From positions 248,001-312,000 of the forward strand of contig OY760176.1 of NCBI GenBank assembly GCA_963663315.1: a stretch of DNA of 64,000 bases, written 5' to 3'. The translations under genes were made by a program, and so were the position numbers. This stretch comes from G963663315 sp963663315 (GTDB lineage Bacteria; Pseudomonadota; Gammaproteobacteria; Arenicellales; Poriferihabitantaceae). The notes below the pieces were generated by a model. It made no database searches. It was not told the DNA's origin and saw only the letters and a program-made list of their open reading frames with translations. Within the stretch, counting starts at the first letter, position 1; the number at the start of each line of letters is the position of its first letter. Below are positions 9,241 through 17,279 of this stretch, piece by piece.

Positions 9241-10209
9241 ATGAAAAATATCTTTACTTTCAGCAACATTGCAATGGTGTTTCTATCAACATTCGTTACT
9301 AACTTGTTCGCAGCTGACGCAATGTTGCCTGACCCCAACTACCCGGGAGGAAAGGCTCTCGTACACGTTATCAAGACCATTGCCGAGCAGCGCCTTGGTT
9401 TGGAAATCGGTACTGTGCCTGCCAGCTCCATACCCGTTATCTGGAAGGCTATGGATGCCGGCAAAGGTGACATAGATGTTTGGCCCGAGGTGTGGATGCC
9501 TAACCAGAAGGCCCTTGTCGACGAGTACGTCACCGAAAGAGGCACGGTGAGGCTGGGTTCAAAGCCGTATCAGGCTATGAACGGCATCTGTACCACGAAG
9601 ATGACCAGCGAAAAGCACGGTATTAAATCCGTCTACGATCTCATCAGTGCGACCAACGCGAAACTCTTTGATACTGATGGCAATGGAAAGGGTGAGATAT
9701 GGATAGGTCCGAATGGTTGGATGTCAACGAACATCGAAAAAGTGCGAGCCCGGGACTACGGATATGGCGAGGTTTTCGATCTGCAAGTCATGGAAGAGGC
9801 AGCCGCTATGGCACGACTGAGCGCAGCGGTTACGCGCAACGAGCCGTATGTATTCTACTGCTATGCGCCACACCATATTTTCAAACAGTATGACCTCGTG
9901 GTCCTGGAAGAGCCCGTTCATGATCCTGAAAAATTCAAGGTTGTACAGCCGAGTGAATCAAGCGACTGGTATGAGCAGTCACACGTTTCCACGGCGTGGG
10001 GCGAGACTCTGGTCTACGTCTCTTATAGCAAAAGCCTGGAAGAACGAACACCCCAGTTCGCCAAATTGCTCGATAATTTTGCGCCCAACTCGGACATGGT
10101 GAGTGCATGGGTTTACGAGGTCGGGATCAATAAGCGGGACCCGGCGGAGTTTGCAAATCAATGGGTCAACGATAACCCTGATATCGTCAACCAATGGATG
10201 AATTTTTAG
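9241..10209 (+). CDS. proX: Glycine betaine/quaternary-amine periplasmic binding protein
   Basis: 322 residues with an N-terminal signal peptide (hydrophobic residues 8-22, probable cleavage after LFA, AADAMLP onward), so it is exported to the periplasm. The family is OpuAC/ProX: it has GDIDVWPEVWMPNQ, seen in betaine-binding proteins, and several tryptophans that could form an aromatic cage for a quaternary ammonium group. A strong ribosome site (AAGGAGGT) lies before the ATG. The 240-bp gap after proW holds the duplicated LysR-type promoter, so it may be transcribed separately. The ligand may be betaine, choline or choline-O-sulfate, given the choline-sulfatase gene downstream. Confidence 0.88.
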   Translation: MKNIFTFSNIAMVFLSTFVTNLFAADAMLPDPNYPGGKALVHVIKTIAEQRLGLEIGTVPASSIPVIWKAMDAGKGDIDVWPEVWMPNQKALVDEYVTERGTVRLGSKPYQAMNGICTTKMTSEKHGIKSVYDLISATNAKLFDTDGNGKGEIWIGPNGWMSTNIEKVRARDYGYGEVFDLQVMEEAAAMARLSAAVTRNEPYVFYCYAPHHIFKQYDLVVLEEPVHDPEKFKVVQPSESSDWYEQSHVSTAWGETLVYVSYSKSLEERTPQFAKLLDNFAPNSDMVSAWVYEVGINKRDPAEFANQWVNDNPDIVNQWMNF

Positions 10210-10519
10210 TCAGTTCGAACTAAGCCGAAGCATACTTCAGAGCTCAGGAGATCAACCATGGCACCCTGCCGGGCGTACATGCCCGCCAGGGCCGCGGGTT
10301 CGAAAGCATACAATGCGTTAAACTTCGAAATTACAAGTTTTATACCTGATTCCTCGGAGAATCCAAAGAACCGAAAATTGTCACGGCGTGTTGGACTTGG
10401 ATCGTATATTGTGGCGCCGCCCTCATCGGTTAATATGAATTCGGTAGGTAGACGGGTTCATGTATAAAGGCCAGTGCGTCTGCCAGTGGTTCGAATCCGT
10501 TGATCGCATGTTTGCGCGC
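10206..10519 (-). pseudogene. Degenerate minus-strand gene remnant, family unrecognised
   Basis: The 410-bp gap between proX and choline-sulfatase has no intact gene, but the minus strand shows coding-like sequence in two frames that join near 10440. One part (10519 downward) reads AINGFEPLADALAFIHEPVY; the other (to a stop at 10206) reads TEFILTDEGGATIYDP and NFRFFGFSEESGIKLVIS. There is no good start codon, and a frameshift separates the parts. I do not recognise the family. A strong hairpin (10264-10291, arms CCCTGCCGGGC and GCCCGCCAGGG) lies in it, but may simply be part of the old coding sequence. Confidence 0.35.
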
Positions 10520-10619
10520 TTAAAGCGACTCAGCAGACTTCGCCCGGATTTATTCATAATTATTACAAGTGAACCGGCAAGGGTATTACCTGGAAAACCA
10601 TTCTCAAGAGTTAGAACTA

Positions 10620-12161
10620 ATGACGGGCAAAACTTACAACATACTACATATGGTACTCGACCAAATCGCACCTCACTTCTTGCCAAATTATGGGCACTCG
10701 ATTGTGAAGGCGCCTAACATTGCCGCCCTTTCGCGAAATGCAGCAACTTTCGATAACGCCTACACCAATAGTCCGCTATGTGTGCCAGCGCGGGCTTCTC
10801 TGTTTACCGGGCAGTTGGCGTCAACACTCAATGTGTTTGACACGGGTTCTGAATTGTCAGCCAGCATACCGACACTGGGGCATTACCTTCGCGAGTTTGG
10901 ATACGCTACCTGCCTGTCCGGTAAGTGTCATTTTATTGGACCGGATCAAATGCATGGCTTTGAACAAAGACTCACGTCTGATATTTGCCCGGCAGATTTT
11001 TCGATGACCGGCAACTGGGACAAAGGAGAAGAGATTCTCGGCTTCTTCCACACCCTGGAAAACGTTAAAACCGCCGGAATTGCCGAGCGTTCTACACAAC
11101 AGGATCATGACGAAGAATCAACTCACCAAGCCAATCAATGGCTTTACGATTGGGTACGTCAGGACCGGGACAGGCCGTTTTATCTGCAAGTATCACTGAG
11201 CCATCCACACGACCCTTATGTTACCCCGCAGCGCTATTGGGATCTATACGATCACAGTGAAATAGATTTACCTCGCACGCCTTATATTGCGTTGGAGGAA
11301 AGAGACCCCTACAGTGTCTGGACCTATCAACATTACGATCGTGGTGAATACGATATTGGCGAAGAGGACATTCGCAACGCGAGGCATGCATACTATGCAA
11401 ACATCAGCTATGTCGACGACTTGATCGGTCAGGTACTGAATACACTTGATCGCATTGGTGAGAAGGACAATACCATTATTGTGCTTTGTGCAGATCACGG
11501 CGAAATGCTCGGCGAAAGAGGCCAATGGTACAAAATGACCCCGTTCGATCACGCCAGCCGCGTACCGATGATAGTGAAAATGCCCGATAATGTGCAAACA
11601 ATGCGTGTTAAGGAAAATGTTTCATTAATGGATTTGGTACCAACGTTGTTGGATTTAGGGACAGCGGGCCAGGCACTCGCAAGCCAGGAATCGATTGAGC
11701 AACTTGCGGGTAAAAGCCTGCGCTGCCTGTTAGAAAATAATTCAAGTAATTGGCACGACATCGCTATTTCGGAAATGATGTTTGAAGGACTCACTGCAGC
11801 TGCCATCATGATTCGAAAAGGCAAGTACAAATATGTGCATATCAATCCAAATGACCGACTATTATTTGATATGGAGAGCGATCCATTGGAGCATAACGAT
11901 CTGACAAACGAGGAAAGTTGTACGACAGTGGTTGCCGAATTTCAGACAATGATTGCAGAGCGGTGGGATCTGGATAAAATCACCGCGTTTATCCACCTCA
12001 ACCAACGCAGGCGAAATTTTATACATAAAGCTCATCAGATTGGTCGACACGTATCATGGGATTTCCAACCCTATAAAGACGGTTCCAGGTTGTACCACCG
12101 CTCACATATAACCTGGCTTGAAGCAGATAAGCGTGACATGTTCAGGCCGAACAAACAATAG
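10620..12161 (+). CDS. betC: Choline-sulfatase
   Basis: A cytoplasmic sulfatase of about 513 residues. From the ATG at 10620 the protein begins MTGKTYNILHMVLDQ, matching how BetC proteins start, and the sulfatase signature SPLCVPARASLFTG places the formylglycine-forming Cys at residue 54. An upstream ATG (10569) would add 17 unlikely residues. Other active-site features are GKCHFIG and LCADHGEMLGERG. There is no signal peptide. It hydrolyses choline-O-sulfate to choline and sulfate, which fits the neighbouring betaine-type importer. The usual betaine-synthesis partners betA and betB are not in the window. No sulfatase-maturation gene was seen, so maturation must be encoded elsewhere. Confidence 0.9.
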   Translation: MTGKTYNILHMVLDQIAPHFLPNYGHSIVKAPNIAALSRNAATFDNAYTNSPLCVPARASLFTGQLASTLNVFDTGSELSASIPTLGHYLREFGYATCLSGKCHFIGPDQMHGFEQRLTSDICPADFSMTGNWDKGEEILGFFHTLENVKTAGIAERSTQQDHDEESTHQANQWLYDWVRQDRDRPFYLQVSLSHPHDPYVTPQRYWDLYDHSEIDLPRTPYIALEERDPYSVWTYQHYDRGEYDIGEEDIRNARHAYYANISYVDDLIGQVLNTLDRIGEKDNTIIVLCADHGEMLGERGQWYKMTPFDHASRVPMIVKMPDNVQTMRVKENVSLMDLVPTLLDLGTAGQALASQESIEQLAGKSLRCLLENNSSNWHDIAISEMMFEGLTAAAIMIRKGKYKYVHINPNDRLLFDMESDPLEHNDLTNEESCTTVVAEFQTMIAERWDLDKITAFIHLNQRRRNFIHKAHQIGRHVSWDFQPYKDGSRLYHRSHITWLEADKRDMFRPNKQ

Positions 12162-12185
12162 GTGGTGGCACACTATACTTTCAAG

Positions 12186-12213
12186 TGCATGCCTTGTGAT
12201 GCATGCCTTGTGA
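12186..12213. repeat. 14-bp perfect tandem repeat between convergent genes
   Basis: The unit TGCATGCCTTGTGA occurs twice back to back in the 67-bp gap between the convergent betC and antiporter genes. Its function is unknown. Confidence 0.9.
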
Positions 12214-12228
12214 AGGAGAATCCGTCAC

Positions 12229-13692
12229 TCACATATACCGCTTTCGCTCTTCTTCCATCATTTCCTTGTATTCGGGCATGTCGTCCGGGACCGGCGCTGG
12301 TTCTTCGCGGGCCAGGTTGACGTCGAACACTTTGAACTCCTTGAAGCCGAGGTAGTAGGGTTTCCACCATTTCAAGGCTATGGGAACCGTGATGTTCAAC
12401 AGGAAGGCGGTAAACATCAGCGTATAGAACTGGGTAATATCAATGATCTTGTTCTGTACAAAGGCGATGTTGATGACAATGAACGCGAGTTCAGCGCGGC
12501 CCAGCATACCGAATCCGATCATCACGCTCTCGTGCCATTTGTAGCTGCCGGTAAATCTGGCCGCCAGAGAGGCGGAGAGCACCTGCAGGACAATCACAAT
12601 CAGATACAGGCAGATAACTGCGGGCAGTGCGTCGATAACCACATCCATGTCAAATATCAGTTTACCGCCCAGGTTTACGAAGAAAATCGGTCCGAAAATG
12701 GTGAATGCCAGATGCTCGATGACATGGTTGGTCTGTTTGAAGGTTTCGTCGGTTTCTTGCTGCTCCACCCATTCGCCTTCTGCATTCTTGACTCTTACCG
12801 TCTTGGAGTGAGTGAAATAGTCTGCGTGCAGGAATAACCCTGCAAAGTAGGCGCCGATAGCGGGGTGAAAGCCCAGCCAATGGGCGACCACTCCTGCCAC
12901 CATTGCCATGAACAACATAATCAGCGGGGTGAATTCTCCGCGGTGCAGCATCAGGAACCGGCGTGCGCCAAACAACGCAAAGAGTCGGCTGACTTTGTGG
13001 TCAATGACCTGATAGAAGGAGGGGTTCTCGGGCAGCACCTTCGGTGAGCGATCCGGAAATGCAACCAGTCCCAAAAACAGGGCAATCACGAAAAAGAGTA
13101 CGACCTTGGCTATGATCCACAGTATGTCTGCCATGGTAATGGCGTCGCCCCCGGTGCTGACTGTGCTGACCAGAATAATCGGAATCAGGATGGCGACACC
13201 AATCAACGACAATACGTCATCAATCACGGCTGCGGTTATGATGCCTGTGGCTGCGGTCGATTTGTGCAATAAATCCCCGCGCAAACTCATCATGGTCAGG
13301 CTGACTGCGGTGGCCGTCATGGTCAGTCCCCAGAGCAATGCCGAGTTGTGATCGTAACCAAATAGCAGGGCGGTTCCGTATCCTGCCATGAACGGAAAGG
13401 CCGCACCAATCAGAGCGACGCCAAGGCCGCGTTTGACCCCCTGCGAAAAACGATTGATATCCTCTTCGAGTCCCAATGCGAACATGATGAACACGATGCC
13501 CCATTCGCCAATGGTCTCCAGGAATTCATTGTGAGTCGGTAACAGACCCGTGTTGGTCAGAATCGCGCCCGCGATAATCAGCCAGAGAACATCCACTGTT
13601 CCTGTTTTCTTGCTGAGAAGTTTTGAAATTACGACTACGGCAAAAATAATTGCCGAGTACTCCCAGACCGAAAAGCTCTCTGTTTCATGCAT
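12229..13692 (-). CDS. Cation:proton antiporter (CPA2, KefB/NhaP-like)
   Basis: 487 residues with about 12 hydrophobic segments, an inner-membrane monovalent cation/H+ exchanger. The paired acidic residues of the exchange site are seen in ITAAVIDDVLSLIG, and the region near GRAELAFIVINIAF fits the CPA2 core. There is no C-terminal TrkA-N regulatory domain, unlike KefB/KefC; the protein ends in a charged tail. The ion (Na+ or K+) cannot be told. Its location next to the osmolyte module fits a role in ion or pH balance. The minus-strand neighbours upstream (HD protein, ArsC) are closely spaced with each other, but lie about 85 bp away from it. Confidence 0.88.
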   Translation of the reverse strand: MHETESFSVWEYSAIIFAVVVISKLLSKKTGTVDVLWLIIAGAILTNTGLLPTHNEFLETIGEWGIVFIMFALGLEEDINRFSQGVKRGLGVALIGAAFPFMAGYGTALLFGYDHNSALLWGLTMTATAVSLTMMSLRGDLLHKSTAATGIITAAVIDDVLSLIGVAILIPIILVSTVSTGGDAITMADILWIIAKVVLFFVIALFLGLVAFPDRSPKVLPENPSFYQVIDHKVSRLFALFGARRFLMLHRGEFTPLIMLFMAMVAGVVAHWLGFHPAIGAYFAGLFLHADYFTHSKTVRVKNAEGEWVEQQETDETFKQTNHVIEHLAFTIFGPIFFVNLGGKLIFDMDVVIDALPAVICLYLIVIVLQVLSASLAARFTGSYKWHESVMIGFGMLGRAELAFIVINIAFVQNKIIDITQFYTLMFTAFLLNITVPIALKWWKPYYLGFKEFKVFDVNLAREEPAPVPDDMPEYKEMMEEERKRYM

Positions 13693-13776
13693 GATCTTTC
13701 GCCACCGTTGAAAGGGTTCTCATCACGTTGACGGTTGATTCAGACCGCCATGATCAGGGCGGGAATTTTTTCATTT

Positions 13777-14334
13777 TCAGGCAAAATGATTTACAGGTTC
13801 CGAGAATACCCGCTCTACCATCGGTCTGAAAAATGCCAGAGGTCTCGACTCAAAATCCGGGTCGAAACAGTTTTGATCATAGTTCTCGCAAAAATCGACA
13901 CAGTCCTGGTACCACTCATGTTCCCTGAATTGATCCCTTGCATTGCGATCCTGGTCAAAATGATGGGCGTAATAGTAGGTCTGGAACAAACCGTGATGTT
14001 TGACTATCCAGTAAATTTTCCCGGAAACATAAGGGCGCAATATCGAAGCCGCCATTTCACTGTGAGAGCAGGGCGCAAGGTTATCCCCAATGTCGTGAAA
14101 CAAGGCCGCCACTACCATTTGTTCGGATTCTCCTGCATCAAAAGCCCGGGTAGCGGACTGCAATGAGTGCTCCAGTCTGTTCACCCTGTAGCCGGAAAAG
14201 GAATTTTCGAGACCTGCAAGCGCCGTCATCAAACGGTCAGGCAGTGTTCTTGTGTATTCTTTTTCGTGGTCCGCGAGGAAAGCATACTCTTCGGCGGTGC
14301 CGTCGATCATATGTACAAAATTAACTGTATCCAC
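13777..14334 (-). CDS. HD-domain protein, possible diiron oxygenase relative (PhnZ/MIOX-like)
   Basis: 185 residues from a GTG at 14334, preceded by GAGG at good spacing; the frame stays open further upstream but lacks a site. It has an HD core (AALFHDIGDNLAPCSHSEMA) with a Tyr..Glu-His lead-in (YRVNRLEHSLQSA) and IVKHHGLFQ. In PhnZ and TmpB a Tyr/Glu near this point gates a mixed-valent diiron site. The resemblance suggests either a metal-dependent phosphohydrolase or an oxygenase that cleaves C-P or C-C bonds; sequence alone cannot decide. The gene lies 28 bp after arsC on the same strand, probably one operon. Confidence 0.7.
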   Translation of the reverse strand: MDTVNFVHMIDGTAEEYAFLADHEKEYTRTLPDRLMTALAGLENSFSGYRVNRLEHSLQSATRAFDAGESEQMVVAALFHDIGDNLAPCSHSEMAASILRPYVSGKIYWIVKHHGLFQTYYYAHHFDQDRNARDQFREHEWYQDCVDFCENYDQNCFDPDFESRPLAFFRPMVERVFSEPVNHFA

Positions 14335-14362
14335 AGTGATGTCCTCAAGGTTGCAAGTTAAA

Positions 14363-14707
14363 CTATAAGATGGCCAATACGTTTTCCGGCGGTCGGCCAA
14401 TCACCGCTTTGCCATTGTTCACGACAATCGGGCGTTCGAGTAATTGAGGGTGGCTGACCAGGGTCTGCAATAATTCACCATCATCGGGAGTTCTGTCCGC
14501 CAGACCCAACTCCCTGTAAATTGCTTCACCCTTACGGATTATGTGACTGACAGGGTAGCCCAGCATCTCGATAATGCTTTTGAGGGTATCGGTATCCGGC
14601 GGTTGTTCGAGATAAAGGACGACTTCCGGGATGACTCCGGCCTCTTCAACCAGCTTTATGGTCGCTCTTGATTTGGAGCAGCGTGGATTGTGGTAGATGG
14701 TGGTCAT
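14363..14707 (-). CDS. arsC: Arsenate reductase (glutaredoxin-dependent ArsC)
   Basis: 114 residues from the ATG at 14707 (a TTG one codon earlier is less likely). The catalytic Cys lies in HNPRCSKSR, as in plasmid R773 ArsC, and the three arginines of that family are all kept: IIRKGEAIYRELGL, ERPIVV and GRPPENVLAIL. That favours true arsenate reductase over the related Spx/YffB proteins. It acts in the cytoplasm, reducing arsenate to arsenite with glutathione/glutaredoxin. No arsenite pump or ArsR is adjacent. It is followed closely by the HD-domain gene. Confidence 0.88.
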   Translation of the reverse strand: MTTIYHNPRCSKSRATIKLVEEAGVIPEVVLYLEQPPDTDTLKSIIEMLGYPVSHIIRKGEAIYRELGLADRTPDDGELLQTLVSHPQLLERPIVVNNGKAVIGRPPENVLAIL

Positions 14708-14829
14708 CAACGACTTCAGGAAATCCCGGTGATTTGGTGAAAGTCTAACCCGGTTTCCCTGAACCTGTCCATATGTATATCTGGCCGTCTTTCACTTTCA
14801 CGTCATAACTGTACCATTGGAATTTCTGA

Positions 14830-15717
14830 TCATGATGCCAGCTTGGATTCACGATTGAATATATAGACTCCGGAGCCGGTGATTATCAATATCCCCACCC
14901 AGGTCAAAAGATCCGGGAAATCGTTAAACAGCAGTAGCCCGTAGATCGTTGCGCCGATGATCTCGACGTACTGAAACGGTGCAAGCACGCCCACCGGGGC
15001 GTGACGGAATGCATACACGACGAGCAAATGGCCGACCGTGGCAATCAGACCCAATCCGCCCAGTAGCAACCATTGACCACTGGTCGGATAAACTGCTGTC
15101 AGGATATCGAATTGACTCTGCGTGCCGACAAGCAAGGCGATACTCATCACCAGACAACCGAACACCCCGGAAAAAAACTGTAATCGGATCGGCTCTTCGT
15201 ATCTGACCAGTTTTCGGGTCAGCAGAATATAAAAGGAGAAACACAACGCTGTGCCGACCGGGTACATCACGGCCCAGCCCACCTCGGAAAATGTCGGTCG
15301 AATGATGATCATTGCTCCACAAAACCCGATGGCAATGGCAGACAGTCGCCTGATTCCAATACGTTCGCGCAGAACAACGACCGATAACAGCGTGACCAGC
15401 ATCGGTTCAATAAAGAAAATGGATATCGCTTCTGCAATCGGCAGGTATATCAGTCCGGTGAAAAACAAAACCGTCGCGGCAGCGATCAGCGCGCCTCGTA
15501 TGGCATGCAGGTACAAGGTGGCAGTCAGCCAGGGTTCCCTTGTCCGGAAAACGAACGGGGTCATCAGAATCAACTGAAAGGAAAAGCGACTCCATGAGAT
15601 CTGGCCGGGAGAGATTGACCCCGCCAGCCATTTTGCGATGGCATCAATGCCGGGCAATAACAGCATGGCGATGATCATCATCCACATCGCTCTGGCCGAT
15701 TCGTTGTTCCTGTTCAC
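14830..15717 (-). CDS. EamA/DMT-family transporter
   Basis: About 295 residues with ten predicted membrane helices in two EamA repeats, an inner-membrane metabolite exporter of unknown substrate. I placed the start at a GTG (15717) about ten codons before MWMMIIAMLLLPGIDAIAKW; ATGs at 15807, 15795 and 15687 are alternatives. The frame stays open much further upstream, but there it runs antisense through the homocysteine methyltransferase-like gene and is not coding. With this start the two divergent genes share a promoter region of about 140 bp. Confidence 0.78.
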   Translation of the reverse strand: MNRNNESARAMWMMIIAMLLLPGIDAIAKWLAGSISPGQISWSRFSFQLILMTPFVFRTREPWLTATLYLHAIRGALIAAATVLFFTGLIYLPIAEAISIFFIEPMLVTLLSVVVLRERIGIRRLSAIAIGFCGAMIIIRPTFSEVGWAVMYPVGTALCFSFYILLTRKLVRYEEPIRLQFFSGVFGCLVMSIALLVGTQSQFDILTAVYPTSGQWLLLGGLGLIATVGHLLVVYAFRHAPVGVLAPFQYVEIIGATIYGLLLFNDFPDLLTWVGILIITGSGVYIFNRESKLAS

Positions 15718-15857
15718 AAAATGTTTGCCTGACTGTAATAAATCTGGTATATCGCCGGAATCGTAATAATCAGGCCGGAATCCGGATAATGTCATACTGA
15801 CGGACATTACTGGAAGTCCGCCCCGTAATAAACCCGGAATCAAACCAGAGGAAGATG

Positions 15858-16754
15858 ATGAATAGAGACCGTTATTATAATCTGATGCAACGCATCGCTG
15901 CCGGTGAATGTATCCTGATTGATGGCGCCACCGGGACTGAAGTGGAACGGCGTGGTGTTGTAAAAAACAAGAAAATCTGGAATGGGGCAGGTGTCCTGAG
16001 CGATCCCGATGTCGTCCGTCAGATTCACGAAGATTATCTTCGCCATGGCGCCGAGATCGTAATTTCAAACACTTTTGGCAACTCCAGACGTGCGCTTGAA
16101 AATGCAGGACTGGGGCAGCAGTTTGAATTTTTGAATCGGCGCGGGGTGGAGTTGGCGGTAGAAGCGAGGGATCGTGCCGGGACACCTGATGCCCTGGTTG
16201 CCGGAGGTATAACGGATTGGATCTGGACGGGTGTGCCGCCGACTCCGGATGAGTTATATAGCGGCGTGGCAGAGCAGGCGGCCATCATGAAGCAGGCGGG
16301 TGCAGACCTGCTGATGCTCGAAATGATGGTGGACATTCGCCGTATGCTGGTCACGCTGAAGGCCGCACAAAGCAGCGGCCTGCCTGTCTGGACAGGGCTC
16401 TCCTGTGAGCCGAAAGCGGATGGCGTGATGCACTTGCTGGAAGGAGAACCCCTGATTGATGCGTTGGCAGAGTTACAGGATAAACAGGTGCCATTGATTA
16501 GTGTTATGCACACGGAAGTGGCATACATTGATGAGTGTCTGGATATAATCCAGGAAAACTGGTCCGGGCGGATTGGCGTGTATGCACATACAGGATGCAA
16601 GGTTGATTCCGACTGGGTTTTCGATGGCGCCATTTCCCCTGAAGATTATGCAACCGCCTGTAAACGCTGGCTGGACCGTGGTGTCCAGGTTGTTGGCGGG
16701 TGTTGCGGGATACGGGTTGAGCATATTCAGGCGATAAGAGAAATTATCCGGTAG
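15858..16754 (+). CDS. Homocysteine S-methyltransferase family protein
   Basis: 298 residues, a zinc-dependent methyltransferase barrel (Pfam S-methyl_trans). Evidence: the N-terminal ILIDGATGTEVERRG, ISNTFGNSRRAL, and the C-terminal zinc motif VVGGCCGIRVEHI. Relatives transfer a methyl group from betaine, S-methylmethionine or similar donors to homocysteine. The protein is shorter than BHMT and lacks a corrinoid domain. Of two adjacent ATGs, the second (15858) is better spaced from GAGG. In a region rich in quaternary-amine genes it may take methyl groups released from such compounds, but this is inference. It diverges from the EamA gene. Confidence 0.82.
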   Translation: MNRDRYYNLMQRIAAGECILIDGATGTEVERRGVVKNKKIWNGAGVLSDPDVVRQIHEDYLRHGAEIVISNTFGNSRRALENAGLGQQFEFLNRRGVELAVEARDRAGTPDALVAGGITDWIWTGVPPTPDELYSGVAEQAAIMKQAGADLLMLEMMVDIRRMLVTLKAAQSSGLPVWTGLSCEPKADGVMHLLEGEPLIDALAELQDKQVPLISVMHTEVAYIDECLDIIQENWSGRIGVYAHTGCKVDSDWVFDGAISPEDYATACKRWLDRGVQVVGGCCGIRVEHIQAIREIIR

Positions 16755-16835
16755 ACAGCGCCTCACATTAAAATCAAACCCTGTAGTCAAAAAAATAGTG
16801 GTAACATGTCAACTCGTTGGCAGAGGTAACTAAAT

Positions 16836-17267
16836 ATGATCAACAAACAAATTACGAGAATCTGTTTTTCACTCTTTTCCTTACTGCTATGTGCATCGGC
16901 CATGTCCCAGGAAACCTCCATGGCGCCCGTTGATGCAACGGCCTATATTGTTTCACCCTCCAATGGCGACGTTGTATCAAATCCGGTGAAAGTTGTATTT
17001 GGGCTAAGTGGAATGGGAGTAGCGCCAGCGGGAGCCAATATAGCGAATACAGGGCATCACCATCTTATTGTTGATGCGCCACTGCCTGATACTGGAATGC
17101 CAGTCCCTTCTGATGACAACCATCTGCACTTCGGTAAAGGTCAAACAGAAACAATTATTGAGCTTGCTCCGGGGAAGCACACCTTACAGCTTTTATTGGG
17201 AGATTGGTTGCATAAACCCCATGATAATCCTGTCTCATCAGAGCAAATCACTATTACAGTAAACTAG
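16836..17267 (+). CDS. DUF4399 periplasmic protein
   Basis: 143 residues with a signal peptide (LFSLLLCASAMSQ, cleavage near residue 24). The mature part matches the DUF4399 pattern: YIVSPSNGDVVSNPVKV, FGLSGMGVAPAG, TGHHHLIVD, HFGKGQTETIIELAPGKHTL. The His-rich centre suggests metal binding, but no function is established for the family. It ends 13 bp before the convergent TRAP permease gene. Single gene. Confidence 0.85.
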   Translation: MINKQITRICFSLFSLLLCASAMSQETSMAPVDATAYIVSPSNGDVVSNPVKVVFGLSGMGVAPAGANIANTGHHHLIVDAPLPDTGMPVPSDDNHLHFGKGQTETIIELAPGKHTLQLLLGDWLHKPHDNPVSSEQITITVN

Positions 17268-17279
17268 AAGAAGGAACGC

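Noticed and set aside
14830..16185. Long minus-strand open frame (451 codons) extending the EamA gene upstream
   Set aside because: The first ~155 codons run antisense through the homocysteine methyltransferase-like gene and have no membrane or family character.
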